This document shows positions 41,901 to 52,885 of a stretch of DNA of 64,000 bases, in pieces. The notes beneath the pieces are model-generated. The model did not search any database. It was not told the origin of the DNA and was given only the letters and a program-made list of their open reading frames with translations. Numbering within the stretch: position 1 is the first letter of the stretch; every line of letters begins with the position of its first letter. A program made the position numbers and the translations under genes. Origin of the DNA: Wuchereria bancrofti. Taxonomy: Eukaryota > Nematoda > Chromadorea > Rhabditida > Onchocercidae. Location of the stretch: NCBI GenBank assembly GCA_005281725.1, contig SSBO01000009.1:859620-923619 (forward strand), read 5' to 3'.

Positions 41901-42541
41901 GAAGCGGTTGGTGGGGATTATGTCGACATCCAAATTATTTTTGTGAATGGCTTACATTTGCATGTTGGACAATTTTACAAGGAACAAATGCATTCTTTAC
42001 CTGTTTTCCACTTTTATTTCTAACATGTCATTTGTATTTACGATTAAAACATGATGAATTGAGGTAAATTTTTAAAATTGAAAAAAAAAATTCAATTTTT
42101 ATCTTCAAATGTTTAAAATGTTAATAAAAATAACTTTATCATATATATTTCAGTTCATTGTTGTGTAGTATTACTTTTCTAAAGTAATGTAAGATATAAC
42201 TTTTCTTTTTATTTATGTAAAAATGACTATTACTAAACTAAGTGGAAAATAAATAAAAACTTATATTTGTTTTATTTTCGAAAAAAAAAAAAAAAAAGAA
42301 AATGGATATTTTATCAAAAAATTGGGATTTAAGGAAGGAAAAGCTTCGAATTAATGTGTTAGAAGTTTATGATGAAAGATTAGAAAAAAAAAAGAAAAAT
42401 GAAATCAATAATTTCTAAAGTTTTCAAAAAAAGAAAAAATTCTTTTCGTTTTTTTTTTTTAGATGTTTGGCAAAATATGGACCATACTGGTTGCAGTATC
42501 GAAATCGAGTGAAATGTTTGCTTATTCCTTCGCTATTTTAA
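35935..42541 (+). CDS. DHCR7: Sterol reductase family membrane protein (DHCR7/ERG24/LBR), DHCR7-like
   Basis: Nine plus-strand exons: 35935-36048, 37368-37478, 37600-37759, 37961-38164, 38681-38842, 39211-39315, 41065-41343, 41901-42063, 42463-42541; 1377 nt, 458 aa, every phase joining. A polytopic ER-type protein with about 8-9 hydrophobic segments. C-terminal family hallmarks are clear: GNMKIWGEDPFFI (family ...xIWGxxP), SGWWGLCRHPNYF, and DELRCLAKYGPYWLQYRNRV before a short IPSLF tail, the cofactor-binding end of C-14/delta-7 sterol reductases. The N-terminal half resembles DHCR7 more than LBR or ERG24 (CDASFF..., TLLQLIFHLVLP). Unusual: the central LNPR signature reads TDLTPMI, and GRPG after DLKHF reads YRIS. 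Nematodes cannot make sterols de novo, so a role in modifying dietary sterols, or a non-catalytic role, is likely. Introns include a 1.7-kb one (39316-41064). Confidence 0.85.
41344..41870. repeat. Intronic direct duplication, ~296 bp x 2
   Basis: The stretch beginning aggtaagtaaagaatttaaa at 41342 recurs at about 41638 (agataagtaaagaattt), including tttttgttactttttataa and aaaggaaagatgaaaa. It lies in the intron between exons 7 and 8 of the sterol-reductase gene; the first copy starts on the 5' splice site itself, so the second copy carries a decayed splice donor (agataagt). Confidence 0.75.
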
Positions 42542-42811
42542 ATTGCAGATAAATTTTATGCAATTTGAAAAAAAAAAAAAAAAGATATCATTGAAATGGA
42601 TAAGAAAGAAAAATTTTATTTGAATTTAATTGCTTGTTTTTAAATGCATCTGAGCGCATTGATTTTCTTTTCTTTTTTTTTTCGAAGGAAAAAATTATAT
42701 TTTAATCGATTGAATTGCATTATTTAATTTTACTAAATGCACTGAGTGAAAAATAATTATAACTTGTGTATTTACAAATAATTTTACAAATTATCACTTG
42801 TTTAGTAAATG

Positions 42812-42848
42812 AATAAACAGTTATCTTTATGTAAGATAAAATTTTATT
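42812..42848. promoter_or_regulatory. Back-to-back poly(A) signals of two convergent genes
   Basis: AATAAA on the plus strand (42812-42817) could end the sterol-reductase transcript; AATAAA on the minus strand (42848-42843) could end the PPxY gene transcript about 105 bases after its stop. If both are used, the two 3' UTRs overlap slightly. Confidence 0.4.
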
Positions 42849-42950
42849 AATTCTATCACAAAATTTACATAAAATTTAAAAATTCTTAGAAAATAAACAA
42901 CTTTTAGCATTCTGTTCAATAACTTTCAGAAATTGATTCACATTTATTCA

Positions 42951-44518
42951 TTAATATCGTACTGGTCGACATTCATTGAAAAATTCATCCAAAAGCGCAT
43001 CCTCATAGCTAGGCGGCGGTGAAGTACCATACTGAGTTGGCGGATTTATCGAGTAAGTTGGCGGTGATGTACCATTAGCTATCATTAAATCATTCATTTG
43101 ATTGCTTGATTTAGCTTTGAACAGCTCTCTCTTTCGTTGTCGCATACTGCGAGCTTCTAGAAGTTTGTTTATGGATAACTAATAGACGGGTTCAAAGGTT
43201 AACAGTTTAATAATTCGGATCATATTTGCATATCTGAAAATCATGCATGATATGAACTTTTCGCACTTATTTAATTTAAAGTAATACTGTCGTATTAAAT
43301 GATGACATCAATGAGACTTCAAATTATAAATTACTTTAAATTCTTTAAATTAATTTATCATTTTTTTAATATGAACTCTTTAAATTAATTTACTTTGTCT
43401 ATTCTTATTGTCCGAGGAAGAGTGAAACATTCAACTTTTTTTTTTCTTTCTCAAACTGATTACATGCCAGAATTTTCGAGAATTTATTCTTTCTGGATGG
43501 ATGAGAATCGACAAACATCAACTGATATCTTTATAAATTAAAAAGAAAGAAATGAAAGTTTAAATTTTAATCAAAATGTAATTCAAATTTATAGAATTTT
43601 GATATTACTAAACCTACGAAATGATAAACGTTTTAAATTTAACACTCGGTAGCATCAAAAGATTGTTGTTCATTTTATAGCTATTAAGATATCATTGCAT
43701 CTAAAATAAGTGTAATATTTGTTGAAAATTTCAGCTCAAACAAAAGTTTGAATTTTTTACTAAATCGCTTTAAACAATTTCCACAACTGGTGAGGAAAGG
43801 AAAAAAACAAAACAAAAAAAAAAAAACAAAACGAGATAACCAATGGAGTCTATTAGTTTTATGATCAGACAGATTTTCAAATAACTAAAATCTATTGGGA
43901 AAATATAAAATAGAAAAACAAAAAAGAAAGATAGACAAAAAAAAAAGGGAGCTATTAAAATTTAAATTTTTTTTTTTGCCAAAAAATCATACATAATTAT
44001 TGATTGAGAATGATAAATCTTTTCATCATATTTCAATTGGATGAAAGATTTAAAATAGTCTCTTTTTTTTAAGTAAATATAATTTAATAAAACATTCCTC
44101 TCTCTCTCCCTCTCTCTCTCCCACTCTCTCCTTTTTTTCTTTTCTAACAGTAAAAGTTATTAAATTTCTATTACTAATAGCAAAGCAAAGAAAAAAATAC
44201 AAAATAAACATGATAAAATGTATAATAAAATAAAAAAAAAAACTAACTTTGTATAGTTCGAAAATTTTTTTCACGTAATCGTGCTGTTATCCGTTGTACC
44301 ACACGTCGCGTACGTCTCATTTCAACAATTTTATCTAATTCCCATTGTTTACATTTATTTATTCCAATAATCATTGCAATTACCATAGCAATACAAAATA
44401 GAATTGTTGGTAGAACAATTGTTGTCACAACATCCGTTGAAGGCACATAATATGCTTTAGGCATTTGAATACGATGATGCATCGTTTGATTAATTATTCC
44501 AGTGCTGCTAATGCTCAT
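42951..44518 (-). CDS. Small single-pass membrane protein with PPxY motifs
   Basis: Two minus-strand exons, 44518-44248 and 43156-42951, joined in phase 1, giving 158 aa. Not recognised as a named family. Residues ~26-49 (TDVVTTIVLPTILFCIAMVI...) form one transmembrane helix; before it is a short N-terminal segment with an NQT sequon at ~10 and no obvious signal peptide; after it a basic, helical juxtamembrane stretch (MRRTRRVVQRITARLREKN). The C-terminal cytosolic tail carries two PPxY motifs (SPPTYS and PPPSYEDALLD) plus a PPTQY variant. PPxY motifs bind WW domains of Nedd4-type ubiquitin ligases, and PPSYEDAL is typical of endosomal sorting adaptors, so a trafficking or ubiquitin-adaptor role is inferred. 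The ATG at 44518 is preceded by GTG in frame; a repeated leader with an upstream ORF lies just 5'. Confidence 0.8.
43157..44247 (-). other. Intron of the PPxY gene
   Basis: About 1.1 kb with donor AAAgttagt and acceptor cttctag. It contains AT-rich sequence and a CT microsatellite (44096-44132). No other exon or RNA gene was seen. Confidence 0.7.
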
Positions 44519-45078
44519 CACAGTTTATAATTTTGAAAATTTTCGTACTTTATTAGCCATTTTTTTTGTTTAATATTTACATCCGAGAAAATTCCTGAAA
44601 ATGGAAAAGGAAAAGAAAAAACGGAATCGGAATTACTATAATTCAGTTAGAGTAGAAAAAGAAAGACATCACAGTTTGTAATTTTGAAAATTTCCGTACT
44701 TTACTAGCCATTAAATCATTTTTTTTCTTGTTTAATATTTACATCCGAGAAAATTCCTGAAAATGGAAAAGGAAAAGAAAAAACGGAATCGGAATTACTA
44801 TAATTCAGTTAGAGTAGAAAAAAAAGACATCACAGTTTATAATTTTGAAAATTTTCGTATTTTATTAGCCATCAAATCATTTTTTTTTTCTTGTTTAATA
44901 TTTACATCCGAGAAAATTCCTGAAAATGAAAAAAAAAAAAGGAAAAAAAGGGAATCGATGATATCACAGTTTATAATTTTGAAAATTTTCGTATTTTATT
45001 AGCCACTAAATCACTTCTTTTTCTTCTGTTTAATATTTAAATCCGAGAAAATTTCTGAAAAAAGAAAAAGGAACCGGA
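44516..45078 (-). repeat. Leader tandem repeat, ~150 bp x 4, carrying a uORF and splice acceptor
   Basis: Copies begin (plus strand) at 44516, 44667, 44828 and 44962 with atcacagttt.taattttg. Read on the minus strand, each copy contains a TTTTCAG/TTTCAG acceptor-like site, then an upstream ORF of the form ATGGCTAATAAA..., then CTGTGAT. The start codon of the PPxY gene is at the end of the copy nearest the gene. Copies differ by substitutions and purine-run length. Confidence 0.8.
44525..44560 (-). CDS. Possible upstream ORF, 11 codons
   Basis: ATG at 44560, reading MANKVRKFSKL, stop TAA ending at 44525, six bases before the main ATG at 44518. The same frame recurs in the other leader copies: MASKVRKFSKL followed by read-through in the 44667 copy, MANKIRKFSKL in the 44828 copy, and a GTG start in the 44962 copy. 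It lies after an acceptor-like TTTTCAG. It could reduce translation of the main ORF; no proof of translation. Confidence 0.35.
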   Translation of the reverse strand: MANKVRKFSKL

Positions 45079-47041
45079 ATTATTATAATTATAAAAAAAA
45101 AAAAAAAAAATTATCATTATTCAGATGGATTAAAAATAAAAAGACGCTATAATTGAAAAAGTTTTTTATTTAGAAAATAAAAATGTAATCAGATTATTTC
45201 AAGTATTATAGAATGCTTATTCAGAAAAAAAGGTTAGATGAACTAAAATAGTAATTAATTATCCGATACAGTAGTGTTACTTAAAATTGTTGATTTCAAA
45301 ATGTAACAAACAAAAACAAATGATTATGCGATGGAAATGTGAAATAAATTGATTTCAAAATAAATATTTCATTGATTTGTATGAGAGGAAGAAAATTTAA
45401 TCAAAATAAAATTTAAGAAAAAAAATTTAATCTAATTTTTACATTCATATAATTAAATCAAAAATATTATACATACATACATACACACATACACATGGAT
45501 TAAATCAATGAATTTAAAGAAAAAAAAAAATTTTCTCACATTTAAAAATTTTTTACTTCATTAATTTAAATGATTTGTTTATTTTTACACATTCCTATCT
45601 TTTGCTTATTTAATGCATTAACGATAATAAACAATAAATACTACTATAAGATAGTTATGTTTAAAATGTAAAACTAAACTATAACTTTAACACTTTGGCT
45701 ACTAGGCCAACTCTAGGCCACTAGGCCAGCAAAAAAAAAAAGGATCGAAAGCCAAATATAAACCACATTCAATCCTTATTGAAAATTGTCATAGATTTAG
45801 AGACAGACAGACGGACAGATACACACGCATACACACACACACATACACACACACACACACAGACACACACTTTGTTGATAAATTGCATTTGGCTTGAAAT
45901 ATGGGACGGAATTGAGTCGATATTTGCATGGCTGACAAACATTCTTACATTCCAATATATATCTCAAATGGGATGATAATTCAATCAATGTTTGAAAGAA
46001 TTTGAGTAAATTCTTGAAAAAGTGAATTTTTTACTTGTTTGATAACTTTTTATAATAAATATTAATTTTGATTTTTCGAGGAAAAAAAAATTAAAAGTAA
46101 TAGATTTTTTTAAAGAATAAAATGGAACAGTGACACAACAGATGACAATATTGTGCTGTGATGAAAAAAAAAGCAAACTTTTTTTAGCGACGAAATAAAA
46201 AATAATATATATTGTAAATCATAAATAGATATGATAGGAGGTGATAATATAGTAAATTCATACTTAACTTACTTAATAAACTTTTTTTGATTCACTTAGT
46301 AAACTTAAACTTACTTACTTATGGTTGCAAAAATGTGGTACCACCTACTTGATTTTGTTGTTGAGGTTGTGTGCTCCATTTTACAACAAATTTTGTGTTT
46401 AGAAATGTCTCATATCTAGAAATCATCGGTGGGAACGTTTAGTTGCATATCGAGTCTCTCATTTGAGCTAGTACCGCAATTTCATGAATGGTTTCCTAAA
46501 CGATTGAGTTGTGGTAGGGAAGGTGCAGGTTTCATTCAAGGTTGCAAGAATGTGGTACCATCTGGTAGTTTGGTTTTTGGGGTTGTGTGTTCATCCGTTT
46601 ATTCAATAACGTATTTATTAGCTATGCATGATTTTACACTAGTCCAAAAATGCTTAATGAATATTATACACTTAGAATCACATTATATGATGGTATCAAA
46701 CATTCATATGTTATTCATATATCATTCAGTTAACTTTACTGTAATGTTTAACTCACTTTTTACATAGATTTTAAATAGATCAGATGGTTTTACTTTATTA
46801 GGCTAAGTTCAGACTAATTGTAAAGGTTTCAAAAATGTGTAATTTAGGTATAATAGTATTTTAGAAATGTGTGATTTAGGTATGATAGTGCATTTACGTT
46901 GTATATTCCTGAACTTGGCCATATGATATATCTATGACACTGATGATGTTACTGATTTTTTGATTTCTCTCTGAAAAAAGTTCTGCGTTGATTTTCAATT
47001 TTTGATAGATTGAATATACATGAAGTAAATCAAGATCGAAA
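45079..47041. other. Spacer between the PPxY gene and RPL8
   Basis: About 2 kb between divergent genes. It contains CA microsatellite (45822-45868, imperfect), tacatacatac runs, and from about 46320 a higher-GC stretch with two diverged direct repeats (gttgcaaaaatgtggtacca at 46323, gttgcaagaatgtggtacca at 46540) and another pair (aatgtgtaatttaggtataa at 46833, aatgtgtgatttaggtatga at 46867). No coding gene recognised; the RPL8 promoter should lie near its right end. Confidence 0.5.
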
Positions 47042-47059
47042 TTTCATTTTCAGGTTCAA
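47042..47059 (+). promoter_or_regulatory. Splice acceptor just upstream of the RPL8 start
   Basis: TTTCATTTTCAG ends at 47053, six bases before the ATG (gttcaa). A consensus acceptor this close to the start fits either spliced-leader trans-splicing or the end of a 5' UTR intron, both common for nematode ribosomal protein genes. Confidence 0.65.
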
Positions 47060-48392
47060 ATGGGACGTAGGATACGTGTACAGCGTAAAGGACCGGGTGG
47101 TATTTTTAAAGCCCATAACAAACACCGGAAGGGAGCAGCTAAGTTGCGACCAGTCGATTATGCGGAGCGACATGGTTATATTAAAGGAGTGGTGAAAACC
47201 ATTATGCATGATCCAGGACGTGGAGCTCCCCTTGCACTTGTCGAATTTCGCGATCCTTATCGGTATAAAATTTTGAAGAGTACAATGATTGCCGCGGAGG
47301 GGATGCATACTGGACAATTCATTTATTGTGGACGAAAAGGTTTCATTTCCTACCTTTGCTTGGACAGGATTATATAAATATGTTACCGTAGTGAGCGTTA
47401 CTTGTGCCGACGATTTTTGAGTTTAATATTTACTCATGGAAACGTGAACTTTATGCAAAATATTTTTGCTAATCATTGATTAATGTCATAATTGTAACAG
47501 GAAATCCATTTCGTTTCAGCTCAAGTTCAAGTTGGTAATATACTTCCACTTTCCGAATTACCTGAAGGAACTACTGTCTGCAATTTAGAAGAAAAGACTG
47601 GTGATCGCGGCCGTCTTGCACGTACCTCAGGTGAGTGAAATGAATCTTTTCTGAAAGGATATGTTTGATCTCAGGGAGACCGAGAAACAAAGACGATTAG
47701 ATCCAGATCCAGATGTGACCCAGAATTTGTAGCAATTTGTTTTAAACCATTTATATATTTTATCAGCCCATATACATTTTTGTAGGCAATTATGCCACTG
47801 TTGTTGCGCATAATCCTGAAACTAAGAAGACCCGTGTTCGTTTGCCCTCTGGCGCAAAGAAAGTCTTGGATTCTTCAAACAGAGCAATGATCGGTATGTT
47901 TTAATTTAAAACTTAAAATCACTTATGTATTTTATTGGAATACTTGTCAGTTGTATTTAGAGATAGAAATTTTTGTTGTCTGGACTAGATTTGTGAAAAT
48001 CTTTAGCATATTAGTTTCAATCAGATTTGATTCATATGTGAAATGTAATGCAAACGTATTGCTTTCATCCCTTGTTTGGTACTAAAATTTACTTTTTGAT
48101 ATGTTTAGGTATTGTCGCTGGTGGTGGTAGAACAGACAAACCACTGCTGAAAGCAGGAAATGCGTATCACAAATACAAGGCTAAGCGCAATTGTTGGCCA
48201 ACGGTACGTGGTGTTGCAATGAATCCTGTAGAGCATCCTCATGGTGGTGGTAATCACCAACACATTGGTCATCCGTCAACTGTGAAACGTGGAACAAGCG
48301 CTGGACGTAAAGTAGGTCTTATTGCGGCACGTAGAACCGGCAGAATTCGTGGTGGCAAGCCAGAAAAACACGGAAAGGAAGAAGCAGTTTAA
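47060..48392 (+). CDS. RPL8: 60S ribosomal protein L8 (uL2)
   Basis: Four coding exons: 47060-47339, 47520-47630, 47786-47893, 48109-48392; 783 nt, 260 aa, full length for the family (about 257). uL2 sits near the peptidyl-transferase centre of the large subunit and helps join the subunits. The whole protein is conserved: start [89 protein letters not shown] and [16 protein letters not shown]. His216 of the NHQHIG loop, which is hydroxylated in human RPL8 by RIOX1, is present at the same residue number. All three introns are phase 1 and small (155-215 bp). Exon GC and codon use stand out from the surroundings, as expected for a highly expressed gene. AATAAA at 48485-48490. Confidence 0.97.
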
Positions 48393-48484
48393 AACTGAAA
48401 ATAGCTCTCTGTTTTTTTTTTTTTCATGTCATTATTATTGGTTAGCACTCCTCGGAGTGTATTTTATTGTTATATAAATATCAA

Positions 48485-48490
48485 AATAAA
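48485..48490 (+). promoter_or_regulatory. Poly(A) signal of RPL8
   Basis: AATAAA 93 bases after the RPL8 stop codon, the first such hexamer downstream. Confidence 0.6.
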
Positions 48491-48691
48491 TTTTCTGTTA
48501 ACATTATTCGTGAGTTCATTATGCTTCTTTTAAATATCAGAGTATTACTATGAGAAATGATGCTTTAAATGAAGTAAAGCGAGGTATTTTTTTACAGCTT
48601 AACGTTTAGCAGCTTCTCCTCTTTCACATTTTAACTTCTTAATTTTGCTCATTTTCCAGTGTTGGTAAATAATGGTAGGATTGTATGAATT

Positions 48692-48697
48692 TTTATT
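48692..48697 (-). promoter_or_regulatory. Candidate poly(A) signal of the UBASH3-like gene
   Basis: AATAAA on the minus strand about 70 bases after the stop codon at 48765. It faces the RPL8 signal about 200 bases away, so the two convergent transcripts end close together. Confidence 0.45.
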
Positions 48698-48764
48698 TTA
48701 TTACATTAATTTCTGAAAGAAACGCAGACTAAATTTCAGCATTTGTTTAAGTTTTCTGAAATTT

Positions 48765-51075
48765 TCATATTGCAATTCGTTCACGCATAGCAAAATCTCG
48801 ATTAATTTTTGAGCTAAAATTCATATAAGTAATTGGTGGTAAAGCGGTTTCATTATACAACCATCGACCATCATCCATTCGATCAATAATTGCCGTACAG
48901 CAATAAGGAAATTTTGCGCCATGATTGATAAGTTCTCGAGCAAAAACTGTTCGTGGTGGTTCTTGAAATGCGCCAATTGCTAAATCTACCGTTGATGCAT
49001 GTCCAACAATCTATAATTTAATTGATTCAAAAAAAAAAAGGATTCACTAGTAAATTATAATCTAGCAATTAAGAAATATAATTATTAATTAATTTCCAAG
49101 ATTTATTTCCATCCTTTTAAAAAATTTTTTCCAATTTTGTATTTTCAATTTTAATAATTTCAATAAAATTTACCAAAATTAAAGCACCATCAGTTCGTTC
49201 ACTCCATTCATCTGTTTTAGCTAATTTTTGTAACAAATTTTGCACACGTTTACTATACATTTCAACTGTTTCATTCATTTGCCAAATCTATAATTTCAAA
49301 TTTAATCAACAAACTACTATTTATTTTATCAATTCAATGTTGACAATTTCTCTTATCAATCATTTCTATGGTTAACACGTATTGATTATTTATTGATTAA
49401 TAGTAAAAGTTGAATATTTTTACTTTAATAGCATATAGCATCATTATCTTATACATTAATTAATAACATTTATGATTGTCAAATTATTTCTTCAAAAAAA
49501 AAAAAGCAAACAAACAAACTTAAAATTTATAAAAAGCAAACATTTAAAAATTTCTATATTAATCCTTTCAGATTATTATCAAAAATTCAATAATTTCTTA
49601 CATTTTCCATTGTTTCAAATGGTACATAATTAATATCAATGTTAAATTTAGCATTGTAAAGTTCTTCAGGTGTTGCAAATTTTGGTTTTCCATTTGGATG
49701 AAGTTCAGTAAATTCAAAAAGTGTTGGTTCAATACGAATTTTAATTTCGTTTTCTTTTCCCATTCCTTTTAAAACTGAATGTGCTGTTTGTACACAGCGT
49801 AATGCTGGTGATGCATAAATAATGTCTGGAAAATTTTTTTTTTTTACAATTTATAAAAGTTTAAAATTAAATTAAATTTAAATTGTCGGATTGTATGCAA
49901 GAAAGATTACAATTTCAATTATTTTAAATGCTAATTAATTTAATTAACTAAATTTGATAATTTGACAATGCATTTCGCAGCTTATTTAATCATTTAAATT
50001 TAAATTCATAAAGTTATACATTTTAATATTTATGAGACAATCAATTTATTTGTTTATATAATTCGAAGTAAATTGAAAATTAAAGTTCAAATTAGAAATT
50101 TTTAATTTTTCTTTTTGACTTTTATCATTAATAGCAAACCTGGTATAGATTTATTAATAAGAAGACCTCTTCCAACCATTTCTGCAAGAACAAAACCCAT
50201 TTCCGAAATTATCGTATCATCTTCGTAATGTTTGAATGGTCGTTTCAATTCCGGAAGAGTGAGTGGCTTAAGAGAAAAATAATATCGAGCAAAACATTTC
50301 AATAAATTAATTATTAATAAATCAGGAATGAACAATAGAAAATGCATTATTATTAGGAAAAACTGATTTGTTATAGCTAATTTATACCATATTCAAATCA
50401 AAAGCTTGATATAAACCGGATGATGTAGATTTATGAATCCATTCCGGAAATAAATCATCAATTCGTTCACCATGTCGCATAACTACTAAACGACAAGGCA
50501 ACATTTGTCTTACATTACCATTTGCGCTTTAATTTAAAAAAAAAAAATGATAAATCAATTCAAATTATAGTAAAATTTAAAAAAATGAAGCATTTTTCCG
50601 GATATCTACTTTTGTTCACTTTTTTATCCGGAAAAAAACATTTTCACATTTAATAACTTTTCGTAATTCTCTTCTATCTTCCGTAAAATTATATCTTTAT
50701 TCATCTTATCATTTCCATTTTATTTCAACAATATTTAAAAATTAATTACTTTAATAAATAAAATAAATGTAACTATTAAAAATAAAAGTTTTGATTTTTT
50801 TTTGAATATAAATTTTAAAAATTTTTAAAAATTAAAAAAATTTTTACCATTTTTTAATGTTATTATTTGCATCACATTTTGCACTATTTTGATTTCTCTC
50901 TAAATAATTTACATAGAAATTGATGAGAAATAAAAAACAAAAAAAGTAAATAAATAAATAAAAAATAAGAAGCAATAAATTTTTTGAGGATTAAAAATGA
51001 AATTTAACAAATACCTTCACTTAACATTTCAATAAGTAAATTATCAAATGAACCAATCAGAAGGAAATTTTGCAT
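48765..51075 (-). CDS. UBASH3/TULA-like histidine phosphatase
   Basis: Seven minus-strand exons: 51075-51015, 50899-50848, 50526-50389, 50266-50140, 49825-49602, 49287-49174, 49010-48765; about 320 aa. Belongs to the histidine phosphatase (phosphoglycerate mutase-like) superfamily, closest by motif to the C-terminal domain of UBASH3/TULA. Catalytic parts are all visible: VVMRHGERIDD (nucleophile His in RHGE), IIYASPALRCVQTAHSV (SPxxR), IRIEPTLFEFTEL (acidic residue), and LILIVGHAST (second His). Unlike vertebrate UBASH3 there is no UBA or SH3 domain; the protein is the catalytic domain with a ~45-residue N-terminal lead (MQNFLLIGSFDNLLIEML). Nematodes have several such stand-alone proteins. 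The substrate is unknown; tyrosine phosphatase activity is inferred from UBASH3B. Exon 50526-50389 needs one more base than I count for the frame to hold, which I take as a reading doubt, not a frameshift. Confidence 0.82.
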
Positions 51076-51417
51076 TGACAATAAATTTCATATCAAATAA
51101 ATCATTTATAGGAATAAATTCTCATCGATAAAAATATTATTACAATTACTGTTATACTAAATGTTTACGTGTACTTAAATTTTTACGTGTACTTAGACTT
51201 ACGCATTTATATTCAAAATTAACTTAATTTTTTCCTTTTTCCTATTGCATATTTTATGCAATAATAATAATAATAATAATTGATAAACAATATCAAAATT
51301 TGAAAAATTTTTATTCAATTTTTTTTGACTAATTAACAAAAAAGGAAAAAAAAAGAAAAAGAAGAAATTGTTATCAGTGATAAACAGTTTAATTAATAAA
51401 TTATTGTGTTGAAATTA

Positions 51418-52697
51418 TCAATCTTCCATATTTTCCATTAAAAAATGCATTTCAACTTTAAATTCATGCAATGTTAAACCAGTGGAATCACAATTATCAG
51501 TACAACAACAAACAATTCTTTCCTTATCACTATCACTTGTTGCGCTTAACTCTGATACAATGCCGCATTCTTCATAGAATAATTTTTCAGCACAGACTAA
51601 ATCATAATCTAAAATAAAATTAAATTTTACAAAAAAAGAAAAGAGAAAAATTATTTCATAAAAATTAAAATAAAAAATAGTTCAAATCAAATAGCAATAA
51701 TTAAGTTTTGATATTTTTTGCCGCATTAAATTTTAGATATAATAAATGTAATCAAATTTAATAGAGAAATAAAATACATTCACGAATGTTATTTCACAAA
51801 TTATTTGAATTATTTAATTTTTTAATGAATATTTGTTAAAATCAAAATTAGAAACAAATAATTAGTTTTTAAGAAGTCAAAATCAAAATAAACAATTAAT
51901 TTTTATTATACTAACAATTTAAATTAATCAAATAATGATGAATATGAATCATTTTTTTTTTCTTGTTTCTTAAATTTTGCTTTTTATGAAGAAATTATAA
52001 TTCAAGCAAATATTCCTCAATGAAATATTTCTTTTTTTTTTAAAAAAAAAGTAAAACTCAACGAACTTTTTAATTAAATTTATCAATTATTTTGAAAATT
52101 ATACTGCAAAAAAATTTTGTAGTAATATAAAATATTAATTATAAAAGATGGATGCTTAAAAATTATAATTGAATTATTCTTTTGTAAGAAAAAAAAAAGA
52201 AATGAAATGATAATTGAATGTTTACTTTCTTCCTCATCAAACTTTGGCATTTTCTTTACGCATGCGCTTGTTATTTCGGCTTCTTTTTGTTCACCTAAAA
52301 ATTGTAAAATTTTAAACTTTAAATTTAATTAATTAATAAAAGAAATAATATGAATGCTATAATAAACAATATTTGTTATTTATTTACTTTTTTTTCGTAA
52401 AAAAATATTTGCTAACTTGTAAATTTTAAGGCATCAAAGAAGAAAGATATTATTTTAATTAAATTAATAGCACAAATTAAGAGGAATGTTCTTTTTATAT
52501 ATTGTTGAAATATTTGAAAAAAAATTTATCAAAATTTTGATGCCTTTTTTTTCCTAATCAAAGTTTTTTTTTTTTTTGATAAAATTTGACAACTAACAAT
52601 TAACAATGATAGTACTAAAAATGCTTTCACTATGACACCATTTTGGTTCTTTTGACGCTGAATACGCTAGCAATTCATTTGGAAACGTTTTTCTAGT
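51418..52697 (-). CDS. Second copy of the last three exons of the cysteine-rich gene
   Basis: Minus-strand exons 52697-52631, 52294-52227 and 51608-51418 repeat exons 54369-54303, 53966-53898 and 53280-53090 with no difference that I can see, including the stop. There is no start of its own and no separate 5' part. Most likely these are the same exons shown twice by an unmerged contig overlap; the alternative is a recent tandem duplication of the gene's 3' end. Confidence 0.7.
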
Positions 52698-52753
52698 CTT
52701 GAAAATAAAACAAAAATATTATTAACAAATAAAAATGATTAATTATTGTTTTT

Positions 52754-52797
52754 AACTCTAAATCACGTATAAATAAATGTACGTGACTTAGAGTTAA
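52754..52797. repeat. Near-perfect inverted repeat beside the 27-bp array
   Basis: TAACTCTAAATCACGTA, a 10-base spacer (taaataaatg), then TACGTGACTTAGAGTTA: 17-bp arms with one mismatch. The same structure is at about 54421-54464 in copy 2. It lies about 90-100 bp from the ACGTGAATGC array and shares the ACGTGA core with it. Confidence 0.8.
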
Positions 52798-52885
52798 CGC
52801 AAAAATTAAATATGCAAATCAAATAAATAAAAATAAATATACAAAAAACACGTGTAAATATACAAAAATTAAAATGTATACGTGA

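Noticed and set aside
45797..45976. Frames over the CA microsatellite (THTHTH / VCVCV)
   Set aside because: Pure dinucleotide-repeat translation.
46429..46767. 112-codon plus-strand frame before RPL8
   Set aside because: No homology and no splice partner; half of it lies in AT-rich sequence with random-like composition. Kept only as a GC-richer island.
46941..46975. TGATGAT...CTGA arrangement resembling a box C/D snoRNA
   Set aside because: The boxes are only about 30 bases apart with no terminal stem; too short for a C/D RNA.
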